A stretch of 64,000 nucleotides of DNA from Pseudochrobactrum asaccharolyticum (GTDB taxonomy: Bacteria; Pseudomonadota; Alphaproteobacteria; Rhizobiales; Rhizobiaceae). The position numbers were made by a program, and so were the translations under genes. The stretch spans positions 798,117 to 862,116 of the forward strand of contig NZ_QNRH01000001.1 in the NCBI RefSeq assembly GCF_003314995.1. Reading direction: 5' to 3'. The number at the start of each line of letters is the position of its first letter. The first letter of the stretch is position 1. Below, one piece after another: positions 43,430 to 51,158 of this stretch. The notes under the pieces were generated by a model. That model made no database searches. It was not told where the DNA came from and was given only the letters and a program-made list of their open reading frames with translations.

Positions 43430-44143
43430 ATGCTGTCTGTGTCTCGCTCTGAACGATTACTGGAACTTTTGCAAATTCTGCGCCGTCACCGGCATCCGGT
43501 CAGCGGGCAGGATTTGGCAGCAGAGTTAGATATTAGCCTGCGGACTCTCTACCGCGATATTGCCAGCTTGCAGGCGCAAGGCGCTGTGATCGAAGGCGAG
43601 GCCGGTGTCGGTTATGTGTTGCGCGCCGGTTTTACCTTGCCACCGCTGATGTTCTCACAGGAGGAGATCGAAGCTCTGGTACTGGGATCGCGTTGGGTGA
43701 CGACGCGGCATGATACGCAACTGGCGCAGGCAGCACGCAATGCATTGGCTAAGATTGCAGCCGTCTTGCCAGCAGCTTTGCGCGATGATCTTGAGGCCTC
43801 AACGCTGCTTGTGGGTCCATCCGCGCGTAAAGAGCACCCCGTTCCGGTTGACCCCGATATTCTGGGACAAATCCGTCTGGCAATCCGTCAGCAATCCAGA
43901 CTTGAGCTGCATTATGCCGATGCAGAGGGGCAAGTATCGCAACGCATTATCTGGCCGTTCGGGCTGGGTTTCTTCGATCAGGTACAGGTTGTGCTTGGCT
44001 GGTGCGAGTTGCGTCAGGATTTCCGGCATTTTCGCACCGATCGCATTCAATCTCTGACAATTTTGGAGGGGCGCTATTCCCGCTCACGGCAAAGTCTGCT
44101 GAAAGACTGGCGTAAAGCGCAGAATATTACACGCGAATTTTAA
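43430..44143 (+). CDS. YafY-type WYL-domain transcriptional regulator
   Basis: A 237-aa regulator. N-terminal HTH_11 winged helix (RLLELLQILRRHRHPVSGQDLAAELDISLRTLYRDIASL), then a WYL-type ligand-binding domain (LELHYADAEGQVSQRIIWPFGLGFFDQVQVVLGWCELRQDFRHFRTDRI). Such proteins usually act as repressors sensing nucleotides or other small ligands. In many genomes YafY genes sit beside VOC-family genes, as here, so it probably controlled the downstream VOC gene, which is now frameshifted. Confidence 0.9.
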   Translation: MLSVSRSERLLELLQILRRHRHPVSGQDLAAELDISLRTLYRDIASLQAQGAVIEGEAGVGYVLRAGFTLPPLMFSQEEIEALVLGSRWVTTRHDTQLAQAARNALAKIAAVLPAALRDDLEASTLLVGPSARKEHPVPVDPDILGQIRLAIRQQSRLELHYADAEGQVSQRIIWPFGLGFFDQVQVVLGWCELRQDFRHFRTDRIQSLTILEGRYSRSRQSLLKDWRKAQNITREF

Positions 44144-44207
44144 ACACTGCTGACAGAAACTGACACAGCGGCGGTTCATATCCTTTGGCATCAACTGAAG
44201 GAGTTAT

Positions 44208-44578
44208 ATGATGAACCATCCCGATAATCTGATGCTTTATGTAGCAAACCCGGAAGCTAGTGCCACATTCTATGCTGAACTGTTTGGCATTCAACCGGTT
44301 GAGCAATCTCCGACCTTTGCGCTTTTTATTCTGCAATCCGGTTTGAAATTGGCACTTTGGTCAAAGCACACGGTTCAACCAGCACCGGCGAATAGCGGTG
44401 GTGGCTGCGAATTTTCCATGGGGTAGAAACGCATGATGCGGTAAATGCGCTTTATGCGAAATGGCGCGATATGAAGGCCGATATTCTGATGGCGCCTGCG
44501 CAATTAGATTTCGGCTGGTCTTTTGTGATTGCTGATCCGGACGGCCATCGTCTGCGTGTTTATGCATTGGATACATGA
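44208..44578 (+). pseudogene. VOC-family (glyoxalase-like) gene broken by a one-base deletion
   Basis: The first part reads MMNHPDNLMLYVANPEASAT to CEFSMG and stops at TAG 44424-44426. Restoring one G in the run at 44420-44423 gives CEFSMGVETHDAVNALYAKW and a normal VOC C-terminus ([20 protein letters not shown]) ending at 44576-44578. The reconstructed protein has about 123 aa, the family size. It is a real frameshift or a homopolymer sequencing error. The EVE-domain gene overlaps its final codons. Confidence 0.85.
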
Positions 44579-45009
44579 TGACAGAGCGCAGGCAGAAATA
44601 CTGGCTTGCGATTGCCAGCGCTGATCATGTGCAACGCGGGCGGGCAGAGGGTTTCATGCAGGTTTGTCATGGGAAATCTGCACCTCTGCGCAGGCTAAAG
44701 CAGGGAGACGGCGTGATCTATTATTCGCCTGCAATAACCATGGGCGGTAGAGACAAGTTGCAGTCTTTTACAGCACAAGGCGTGATCAGCAATGATGCTG
44801 TTTATCAGGTTGATATGGGGCAGGGTTTCCTGCCCTATCGGCGCGATGTGCAATGGAATGATACAATGATCATTCCTATTCGCCCTTTGTTGGACAGGCT
44901 GGAGCTTACACGGGGAAAGTCAAACTGGGCTTATCCGTTCCGCTTCGGTTTGCTGGAGCTTAGTGAGCATGATTTTAAGCTGATTGCAGAGGCAATGGCA
45001 GCATTTTGA
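44575..45009 (+). CDS. EVE-domain protein (UPF0310 type)
   Basis: A 144-aa EVE-domain protein, PUA-like fold: [45 protein letters not shown], then [21 protein letters not shown] and [28 protein letters not shown] domains bind modified bases in DNA or RNA and occur in restriction and defence settings as well as alone. The start (ATG at 44575, or 44578) overlaps the VOC pseudogene end, so the two were one operon under the WYL regulator. Confidence 0.88.
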   Translation: MMTERRQKYWLAIASADHVQRGRAEGFMQVCHGKSAPLRRLKQGDGVIYYSPAITMGGRDKLQSFTAQGVISNDAVYQVDMGQGFLPYRRDVQWNDTMIIPIRPLLDRLELTRGKSNWAYPFRFGLLELSEHDFKLIAEAMAAF

Positions 45010-45107
45010 ACTAACAGAATGTGGCGCACAAACTTGTATAAGGAATGTGCGCCACGCAGTGCCTGTCATTCTGAGATTTGCTACAGATAAGCAATTGCGA
45101 AAAATGA

Positions 45108-45257
45108 CTATAATATGTAGCGGCACTTATTGCAGAAACGTGCATCCGCATATTGAATATTACTACAGGAAGGGCAGATTACGTTTGTGCCATTATCGTC
45201 ATTCCGGCTTTGTGAAGCATAGCTACGCTGAAATATCTGACGTACATAATTAATCAT
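45108..45257 (-). CDS. Small zinc-ribbon protein (49 aa)
   Basis: A short gene translated as MINYVRQIFQRSYASQSRND onward, ending CNKCRYIL before TAG. It has one zinc ribbon, ICPSCSNIQYADARFCNKC, closely like the first ribbon of the 101-aa protein 190 bp upstream on the same strand (NCPDCRRPQATDARFCNNC); both also begin with a short helical, aromatic segment. AGGAGA lies 6 bases before the ATG. The promoter region carries the same 24-bp block as its larger paralog. Confidence 0.75.
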   Translation of the reverse strand: MINYVRQIFQRSYASQSRNDDNGTNVICPSCSNIQYADARFCNKCRYIL

Positions 45258-45292
45258 AATAATCTCCTGTGTTTAAGGAGATCTATATAAAC

Positions 45293-45316
45293 AAGCTCTA
45301 GTCGCTATAGGAGCAA
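45293..45316 (-). promoter_or_regulatory. MerR-type operator/promoter, copy A
   Basis: A 24-bp block whose minus-strand reading begins TTGCTCCTATAGCG and continues into TAGAGC, 22/24 identical to copy B. A -35-like TTGCTC is followed 19-21 bp later by an A/T-rich -10 (TATATA). The CTATAG...TAGAG dyad in the long spacer resembles metal-responsive MerR operators (CadR/PbrR type). It lies 35 bp before the 49-aa gene. Confidence 0.65.
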
Positions 45317-45446
45317 TAGCTAATTTTAAGTATTGTGATTTTTTGTAAGTATTTGATTTTAAATTATTATTTTTTACATCGCAAAGCAGTCAGGATTTTT
45401 AAAAATTCTGACTGCTTCAGATATGATTGAAGTATTCGGAAATGTT

Positions 45447-45752
45447 TTAAGCAGCGGCTGGCTGGCCGCAATTGCCGCAAAATTTGGCACCAGCCATCAT
45501 CGATTGATTGCAAGAGCTGCATTGAGCCGGAACGAGGGACAAGCCGCAATTGTTGCAAAACCGTGCGTCTGTGGCCTGAGGTCTGCGGCAGTCAGGACAG
45601 TTTTGAGTTTTTGCAGGCGGCAGTTCCATTTGTTGTGGCATGCCATAATAGAAAGCTTCATTACGGCCATGTTTTGAGCCGTGGCCATGGCCACCACCAT
45701 AACCGCTATGAGAATTGTAGCCGCCACGGAAAAAGGATTTGATAAAGCTCAT
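45447..45752 (-). CDS. Double zinc-ribbon protein (101 aa)
   Basis: A 101-aa soluble protein. The first 45 residues are Gly/His/Ser-rich (GGYNSHSGYGGGHGHGSKHG), able to bind metals; then come two zinc ribbons, C-P-D-C ... C-N-N-C and C-S-S-C ... C-G-N-C, joined by 13 residues. AAGGAGA lies 6 bases before the ATG. It shares promoter block and ribbon sequence with the 49-aa gene downstream, so the pair arose by duplication. Function unknown; a metal-buffering or protein-binding role is inferred. Confidence 0.8.
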   Translation of the reverse strand: MSFIKSFFRGGYNSHSGYGGGHGHGSKHGRNEAFYYGMPQQMELPPAKTQNCPDCRRPQATDARFCNNCGLSLVPAQCSSCNQSMMAGAKFCGNCGQPAAA

Positions 45753-45793
45753 AACATTCTCCTTAAAAGAAACATCAGGAGATATCTTTGTAA

Positions 45794-45817
45794 AAGCTCT
45801 AACCGCTATAGGAGCAA
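45794..45817 (-). promoter_or_regulatory. MerR-type operator/promoter, copy B
   Basis: Same 24-bp block as at 45293-45316, 41 bp before the 101-aa zinc-ribbon gene. TTGCTC (-35) and TACAAA (-10) are 19 bp apart, the over-long spacing of MerR-activated promoters, with the imperfect dyad GCTCCTA/TTAGAGC between them. Confidence 0.65.
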
Positions 45818-45839
45818 GATCTAATATTCTTAAATTTAT

Positions 45840-46325
45840 TTAATCTTGCTCGCTGTCACGACGCAGTATGTGCAGTCGATCCAGAGCGCCTTGCAAAATG
45901 AATGAAGCGGCAGCGGAATCAATTCGCTCTGCGCGTTTGGCGCGGGAAACATCCATGCCGATCAAAGCGCGCTCTGCCGCAACGGTTGAAAGACGCTCAT
46001 CCCAGTAAATGAACGGAATATCGGTGAGCTTTTCCATATTGCGCACAAAGGCTTTTGTGGCCTGCACGCGCGGGCCTTCTGTGCCGTCCATATTGACCGG
46101 CAGGCCGATAACGGCTGCTGCAACTTTTTCTTTTTGCAGCAGTTCCAGCAGTTCCTGTGCATCGAGTGTAAATTTGCGGCGTTTCAAAACAGGACGCGGA
46201 TGCGCGAATGACATGCCGAGATCAGAAACCGCAATGCCGATTGTTTTGGTACCCAGATCAAGACCGGCGACAAGCTGCCCGTAGCTCAAGCTTGTTGCAA
46301 GCTCTTCAATTGTTGATACAGCCAT
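45840..46325 (-). CDS. ruvX: Holliday junction resolvase-like protein RuvX (YqgF)
   Basis: A 161-aa RNase H-fold protein needed for pre-16S rRNA 5' end processing. Conserved acids lie in [17 protein letters not shown], the E/D region [13 protein letters not shown] and [15 protein letters not shown]; the late Asp is in [16 protein letters not shown]. Full family length plus a short N-terminal addition. It is divergent from the UPF0173 hydrolase gene. Confidence 0.94.
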   Translation of the reverse strand: MAVSTIEELATSLSYGQLVAGLDLGTKTIGIAVSDLGMSFAHPRPVLKRRKFTLDAQELLELLQKEKVAAAVIGLPVNMDGTEGPRVQATKAFVRNMEKLTDIPFIYWDERLSTVAAERALIGMDVSRAKRAERIDSAAASFILQGALDRLHILRRDSEQD

Positions 46326-46427
46326 ATCTTGTTTTTCCGATCCGGTAATGTCGTGTAGTATCTTGCAAAGGCAGTGCAGTGCATCATAACTGTGCCTATA
46401 TCAATATGCATCGGCAAAGGGAATATC

Positions 46428-47150
46428 ATGAACATAACCTGGCTCGGCCATTCTGCTTTTCGCGTTGAAACCTCGCAGGCGACAATTCTGATTGACCCGT
46501 TTATCAGCCAGAGCCCGACCGGTTCTGCTTTGGATTTTGCTGAAGTGACCAAAGGCATAACCCATATTGCACTGACCCATGGCCATGGCGACCATGTCGG
46601 CGATACAATCCGCATCGCTAAAGAAACAGGCGCGACAGTGATCGCCAATGCTGATCTGTGTGACTGGCTTGCGCATCGCGGTGTAGAGAAAGTCGATCCG
46701 GGCAATACCGGCGGTACAGTCTTTCACAACGGCTTTTCAGTAACCTTTGTAAATGCGCTGCATTCCTCCGCAACTGTGACGGAGGACGGCGTTTCCCATT
46801 CTCTTGGTAATCCGAATGGCCTGATGTTCCATTTTGATGATGAAGATGCACCGACACTCTATCATATGGGCGATACGGATATTTTCTCGGATATGGCGCT
46901 GATTAATGAGTTGCATCAGCCGGAAGTGGCATTGGTGCCGGTTGGTGATCGTTTCACAATGGGCGGCGCAATTGCAGCGCTGGCTTGCCAGCGTTATTTC
47001 CCGACGCTCAAAACTGCAATCCCGTGCCATTTCGGTACATTCGGTCTGCTTGATGCAACGGCAGATGATTTTGTATACGGCATGGAAAAATCCGGTACAA
47101 AAGTTGAAGTGCTGGATGTTGGCGGCAGTTTAACTGTTTCTCGGGGCTGA
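46428..47150 (+). CDS. UPF0173 metal-dependent hydrolase
   Basis: A 240-aa metallo-beta-lactamase-fold hydrolase. It starts [15 protein letters not shown], has the metal motif T-H-G-H-G-D-H near residue 57 and further histidines in [12 protein letters not shown] and PCHFGTFG. The ATG at 46428 has AAAGGGAA 7 bases upstream and gives the family length; the open frame 54 bases earlier is leader. UPF0173 members are widespread with no settled substrate. gatC follows after 132 bp. Confidence 0.9.
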   Translation: MNITWLGHSAFRVETSQATILIDPFISQSPTGSALDFAEVTKGITHIALTHGHGDHVGDTIRIAKETGATVIANADLCDWLAHRGVEKVDPGNTGGTVFHNGFSVTFVNALHSSATVTEDGVSHSLGNPNGLMFHFDDEDAPTLYHMGDTDIFSDMALINELHQPEVALVPVGDRFTMGGAIAALACQRYFPTLKTAIPCHFGTFGLLDATADDFVYGMEKSGTKVEVLDVGGSLTVSRG

Positions 47151-47282
47151 AAATTCAAGTCAAATATTGCACTTGAGCAAGTGCAGGGTTATAGCCGGAA
47201 CAAGAGAAATTTCTTGCGGACTGTATTCATGCTGGATAGACCGGCAGCTAAGTCCGCATTTTCGCATTTATCGGAGAACGAC

Positions 47283-47570
47283 ATGTCCGTCGATTTAACT
47301 ACAGTCAAGCGCGTTGCGCATCTTGCCCGTATTGCGGTCAGTGAAGAACAGGCCGAGAAAATGACCGGTGAACTCAATGTCATTCTGGGCTTTGTGCAAT
47401 CGCTGGATGCAGTGAATGTTGATGGTGTTGAGCCGATGACTTCGGTTATCCCGACTGCCATGCGCCTGCGTGAAGATACAGTTTCTGACGGCAATATGGC
47501 TGCAGAGATCGTTTCTAATGCACCGATCAGTGAAGAGAACTTCTTCATGGTGCCAAAAGTTATCGAATAA
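47283..47570 (+). CDS. gatC: Glu/Asp-tRNA amidotransferase subunit C
   Basis: A 95-aa subunit of the GatCAB complex that converts Glu-tRNA(Gln) and/or Asp-tRNA(Asn) to the amides. It reads [20 protein letters not shown], with the conserved C-terminal [17 protein letters not shown]. The ATG at 47283 (after GGAGAACGAC) is chosen over the frame extension to 47181 by family length. gatA follows after 116 bp. Confidence 0.95.
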   Translation: MSVDLTTVKRVAHLARIAVSEEQAEKMTGELNVILGFVQSLDAVNVDGVEPMTSVIPTAMRLREDTVSDGNMAAEIVSNAPISEENFFMVPKVIE

Positions 47571-47686
47571 TCTGCGCTCAACCGTCCGACAGCTGTTTTC
47601 CGTCGATCAAGAGCTATATTGCTCCCGTTTAAAGCGGTGATTGAGACAAAAAATGGCAGATGAAAAGCCTAAACAGGATTTAAACC

Positions 47687-49168
47687 ATGACTGATTTAAC
47701 CGCACTCACGATTGCCGAGGCGCGCGACAAGCTGAAGGCCAAAGCCTTTACAGCAACCGAACTGGCCGATGCTTATCTCAATGCAATTGATGCGGCCAAT
47801 GGCGCGCTCAATGCTTATGTCAGTGTTACTCATGACAAAGCCCGCACGATGGCCAAAGCTTCGGATGAGCGTCTGGCAAAAGGTGAGGCCGGTGCGCTGG
47901 AAGGTATTCCGCTCGGCGTGAAAGATTTGTTCGCCACCAAAGGCGATCACACTCAGGCCTGCTCGCATATTCTCGATGGCTTCAAGCCGGAATATGAATC
48001 AACCGTCACAGCCAATCTCTGGGCAGACGGCGCGGTTATGCTCGGCAAGTTGAACATGGACGAGTTCGCAATGGGCTCCTCCAACGAAACATCCTATTAC
48101 GGCCCTGTTGTCAGCCCTTGGCGCGCAGAAGGCTCAGAAGATAAGCTGGTTCCGGGCGGTTCTTCCGGTGGTTCTGCTGCAGCTGTGGCTGCGCGTCTGT
48201 GCGCCGGTGCTACAGCAACTGATACCGGTGGTTCGATCCGTCAGCCTGCGGCGTTCACCGGCACTGTTGGTATCAAGCCGACTTATGGCCGTGTTTCCCG
48301 TTGGGGCACGATTGCTTTCGCATCTTCGCTTGATCAGGCCGGTCCGATTGCCCGCGACGTTCGTGACAGTGCAATCCTGTTGAAGTCGATGGCTTCTGTT
48401 GATCTGAAAGATACAACTTCTGTTGATCTGCCGGTTCCTGATTATGAAGCAGCGCTTGGCAAATCCGTAAAAGGCATGAAAATCGGTATTCCGCGCGAAT
48501 ATCGCATTGATGGTATGCCGGCTGAAATCGAAAAGCTCTGGGCGCAGGGCGTTCAGTGGCTGAAAGATGCCGGCGCGGAAGTTGTTGATATTTCGCTGCC
48601 GCATACAGATCAGGCGCTTGCCGTTTATTACATCGTTGCTCCGGCGGAAGCATCGTCGAACCTCGCACGTTATGACGGCGTTCGCTATGGTCTGCGTGTT
48701 CCGGGCAAAGACATTGTTGAAATGTACGAAAACACCCGTGCGGAAGGTTTTGGTGCGGAAGTTAAACGCCGTATCATGATCGGCACCTATGTGCTTTCAG
48801 CCGGTTATTATGACGCCTATTATGTTAAGGCACAGAAAATCCGCACATTGATCAAGAAAGACTTTGAGGATGTGTTTGCTGCCGGTGTGGATGCAATTCT
48901 GACACCTGCAACACCATCGGCTGCTTTCAAGCTGGGCGATAAAGAGCTGGCTGCTGATCCGGTGAAAATGTATCTCAATGACATCTTTACGGTCACTGTG
49001 AACATGGCTGGTCTGCCAGGTATTTCAGTACCGGCGGGTCTGTCCGAAACCGGTCTGCCACTGGGCTTGCAGCTGATTGGCCGTCCGTTTGAAGAAGAAG
49101 CACTGTTCCAGGCTGCCCATGTGATTGAGCAGTCCGCAGGCAGCTTCACAGCAAAACGCTGGTGGTAA
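47687..49168 (+). CDS. gatA: Glu/Asp-tRNA amidotransferase subunit A
   Basis: A 493-aa amidase-signature enzyme that releases ammonia from glutamine in the GatCAB complex. The Ser-cisSer-Lys triad is K79 (GVKDLF), S159 (GGSSGGS) and S183 ([11 protein letters not shown]). The family ends and length are normal. An acetyltransferase gene follows after 6 bp. gatB, often nearby in related bacteria, is not in the window. Confidence 0.97.
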   Translation: MTDLTALTIAEARDKLKAKAFTATELADAYLNAIDAANGALNAYVSVTHDKARTMAKASDERLAKGEAGALEGIPLGVKDLFATKGDHTQACSHILDGFKPEYESTVTANLWADGAVMLGKLNMDEFAMGSSNETSYYGPVVSPWRAEGSEDKLVPGGSSGGSAAAVAARLCAGATATDTGGSIRQPAAFTGTVGIKPTYGRVSRWGTIAFASSLDQAGPIARDVRDSAILLKSMASVDLKDTTSVDLPVPDYEAALGKSVKGMKIGIPREYRIDGMPAEIEKLWAQGVQWLKDAGAEVVDISLPHTDQALAVYYIVAPAEASSNLARYDGVRYGLRVPGKDIVEMYENTRAEGFGAEVKRRIMIGTYVLSAGYYDAYYVKAQKIRTLIKKDFEDVFAAGVDAILTPATPSAAFKLGDKELAADPVKMYLNDIFTVTVNMAGLPGISVPAGLSETGLPLGLQLIGRPFEEEALFQAAHVIEQSAGSFTAKRWW

Positions 49169-49174
49169 AACCGC

Positions 49175-49648
49175 ATGCAGCTCCGACAGGCAACAAACGC
49201 TGATCTGGCGGTTATTGCCCGCATCGGGGCTGATGCATGGTCTTCCCATATATTCAGCTTTGAAACCGAAGAGCCGGATCAGCGCAGACGCGCTGAACTG
49301 GCTTTTTTACGTTCAGTGCAAGATTACACAGATTACATTCTGGTTGCCGAGCAGGATGGTGTGATCTGTGGCTGGGGCGCACGCGACAGTAATCAGAATT
49401 ATATTTCAGACATTTGGGTGGATCCGGCGCATCACGGACAGGGTATAGGTACTTTGCTGGTTGATGCACTGTTGGCGCAGATTGTTTTGCTCGGGTTTCA
49501 GAGCGCGGAAATCGGCACTCATGCGCGTAATCTTCCAGCGATAAAGCTTTATGAAAAATGCGGCTTCCGGATTATTCGCCGTTATGAGGAATGGTCGGAC
49601 AGTCTGGCGCGTGTTGTGGAAAAGGTGAAAATGCAGGCCGATTTGTAA
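49175..49648 (+). CDS. GNAT acetyltransferase
   Basis: A 157-aa GNAT N-acetyltransferase starting MQLRQATNADLAVIARIGAD. Motif A is ISDIWVDPAHHGQGIGTLLVDALL (H-G-Q-G-I-G loop) and motif B is IGTHARNLPAIKLYEKCGFRIIRRYEEW. It begins 6 bases after gatA, so it is cotranscribed with it; related genomes also carry an acetyltransferase behind gatA. Substrate unknown. Confidence 0.87.
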   Translation: MQLRQATNADLAVIARIGADAWSSHIFSFETEEPDQRRRAELAFLRSVQDYTDYILVAEQDGVICGWGARDSNQNYISDIWVDPAHHGQGIGTLLVDALLAQIVLLGFQSAEIGTHARNLPAIKLYEKCGFRIIRRYEEWSDSLARVVEKVKMQADL

Positions 49649-49673
49649 TATCAGCTTGCTAAATCTGTTAAAT

Positions 49674-49688
49674 GTTCTTATTTTGTTC
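49674..49688 (+). promoter_or_regulatory. LexA box (SOS operator) of the second Y-family polymerase
   Basis: Perfect GTTC-TTATTTT-GTTC direct repeat, ending 24 bases before the polymerase ATG and 25 bases after the acetyltransferase stop. Confidence 0.85.
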
Positions 49689-49712
49689 TGCAATTAGTGC
49701 GGAACAACACCC

Positions 49713-50972
49713 ATGCGTAAACCTGATCTGCCGGAACGGCTATATCTCGATTTTGACAGTTTTTTTGCCAGTGCCGAGCAGCAGATGAATCCTGCCCTGC
49801 AGGGCAGGCCGGTTGGCGTTGTACCCCATGCCAGTGAATTCACCGGCCTGATCGCAGCCAGTAAAGAAGCCAAGAAGTTCGGCTTGAAAACCGGAACGTC
49901 TGTGCGCGAAGCCCGTGAACGCTGCCCCGATATTGCAATAATTGAGGCGCGGCCGGATGAATATGTCAAACTGCATCATAAGATACTGGATATTATTGAT
50001 ACGGTTTTGCCGATCGGTGATGTGCGCTCGATTGATGAGTTGGTTTGCCGTTTGCTGCCGTCAGAATCCCGTCAGGCTGAGGCTCTGGGATTGGCGATTA
50101 AAGCGGCATTGCGTGAAAAGCTTGGCTCTGCTCTGACTTGTTCCATTGGCGTTGCGCCCAATGAGCTGCTTGCAAAAATCGCGGCTGAAATCGACAAGCC
50201 AGACGGTTTGGTCATTGTGCGGCCGGAAGATATTCCCCGCCGTTTCCTGAAACTGCAATTGCGTGATTTGCCCGGTATTGCCGCGGGTGTAGAGGCACGC
50301 CTGCTACGCTCCGGCATCACAACAGTTGAGGAGCTCTGGAAGATCAGTCCGAAACAGGGGCGCGCAATCTGGGGTAGTGTTGAAGGCGAGCGATTTATCG
50401 CCGGACTGCATGGCTATGCGGTCGAGAAACAGGAAACGCAGCGCCGGATGTTCGGACATGGCCGTGTGCTGCCGCGGGACTGGCGCCAGCCGGATAAAAT
50501 TCTGCAATGCGCGCGCCTGCTTTGTATGAGCGCCTCGCGACGTTTGCGTAAAGAGCATTACCGCGCCGGTGCTCTGGTCTATGGCTGGCGGATAAAAGGA
50601 CAGGAATCTATTTCTGTTGAGGGCGTTTTTCCGCCGTCACGCGATGATCATTGTTTTCTCACCTGTCTGGGGCAATTACACCGGCGTTTGCTGATGCATC
50701 CGGCATTTCGTGGCACGGATTTCAGGCGGATCAAGAATGTGCATATTTATCTGCATCATCTGTCCGGCGAGGTGGTAGATAGTCATGACCTGTTTGATGA
50801 GCCGCAGCAAAAGCAGCGCCAGCAACGCTGGGAACAGGTATCTGACACGCTTGACCGCGTGCGCAAACAATTCGGTTCGGATGCTTTAAGTCTCGGCCCG
50901 TCCATCGCCCCCGGCTCTTACATAGGCGGCAAAATCGCTTTTGGCCGTATTCCTGATCTGGATGATTATTGA
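49713..50972 (+). CDS. Y-family DNA polymerase (second DinB/UmuC-like)
   Basis: A 419-aa Y-family polymerase distinct from dinB. Catalytic acids are in RLYLDFDSFFASAEQQ and RSIDELVC (D and E kept). The palm/finger/thumb part resembles DinB/UmuC (GVVPHASEFTGLIAASKEAKKFGLKTGTSVREAR, SIGVAPNELLAKIAAEIDKPDG), but the C-terminal region after about residue 250 is not a standard DinB little finger. It lacks the zinc-finger extension of dinB. A LexA box directly upstream indicates SOS induction. Lesion specificity is unknown. Confidence 0.88.
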   Translation: MRKPDLPERLYLDFDSFFASAEQQMNPALQGRPVGVVPHASEFTGLIAASKEAKKFGLKTGTSVREARERCPDIAIIEARPDEYVKLHHKILDIIDTVLPIGDVRSIDELVCRLLPSESRQAEALGLAIKAALREKLGSALTCSIGVAPNELLAKIAAEIDKPDGLVIVRPEDIPRRFLKLQLRDLPGIAAGVEARLLRSGITTVEELWKISPKQGRAIWGSVEGERFIAGLHGYAVEKQETQRRMFGHGRVLPRDWRQPDKILQCARLLCMSASRRLRKEHYRAGALVYGWRIKGQESISVEGVFPPSRDDHCFLTCLGQLHRRLLMHPAFRGTDFRRIKNVHIYLHHLSGEVVDSHDLFDEPQQKQRQQRWEQVSDTLDRVRKQFGSDALSLGPSIAPGSYIGGKIAFGRIPDLDDY

Positions 50973-51126
50973 GCGCTGTTGAGGCTTGAATTACCTCAAA
51001 TGCCATTATCCTTGGCATTGTATAAAAGAAGAACCACCAGATTTACGGATTAATGTATCCTGCCTTCGGATATAAGCGAGAGCGCATTACTAAAAGTGCA
51101 AGTGGTCTGATCGGAGATGTTCATAA

Positions 51127-51152
51127 AAAAGCCGGTGATAACACCGGCTTTT
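51127..51152 (-). terminator. Terminator of parE
   Basis: Stem AAAAGCCGGTG/CACCGGCTTTT with loop ATAA, 7 bases after the parE stop codon; T-rich on both strands, so it may also stop the polymerase transcript. Confidence 0.9.
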
Positions 51153-51158
51153 AATTCA

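Noticed and set aside
45293..45817. The two 24-bp blocks considered as ends of an insertion sequence
   Set aside because: They are direct rather than inverted, sit at fixed distances before two paralogous genes, and no transposase lies between them; promoter duplication explains them better.
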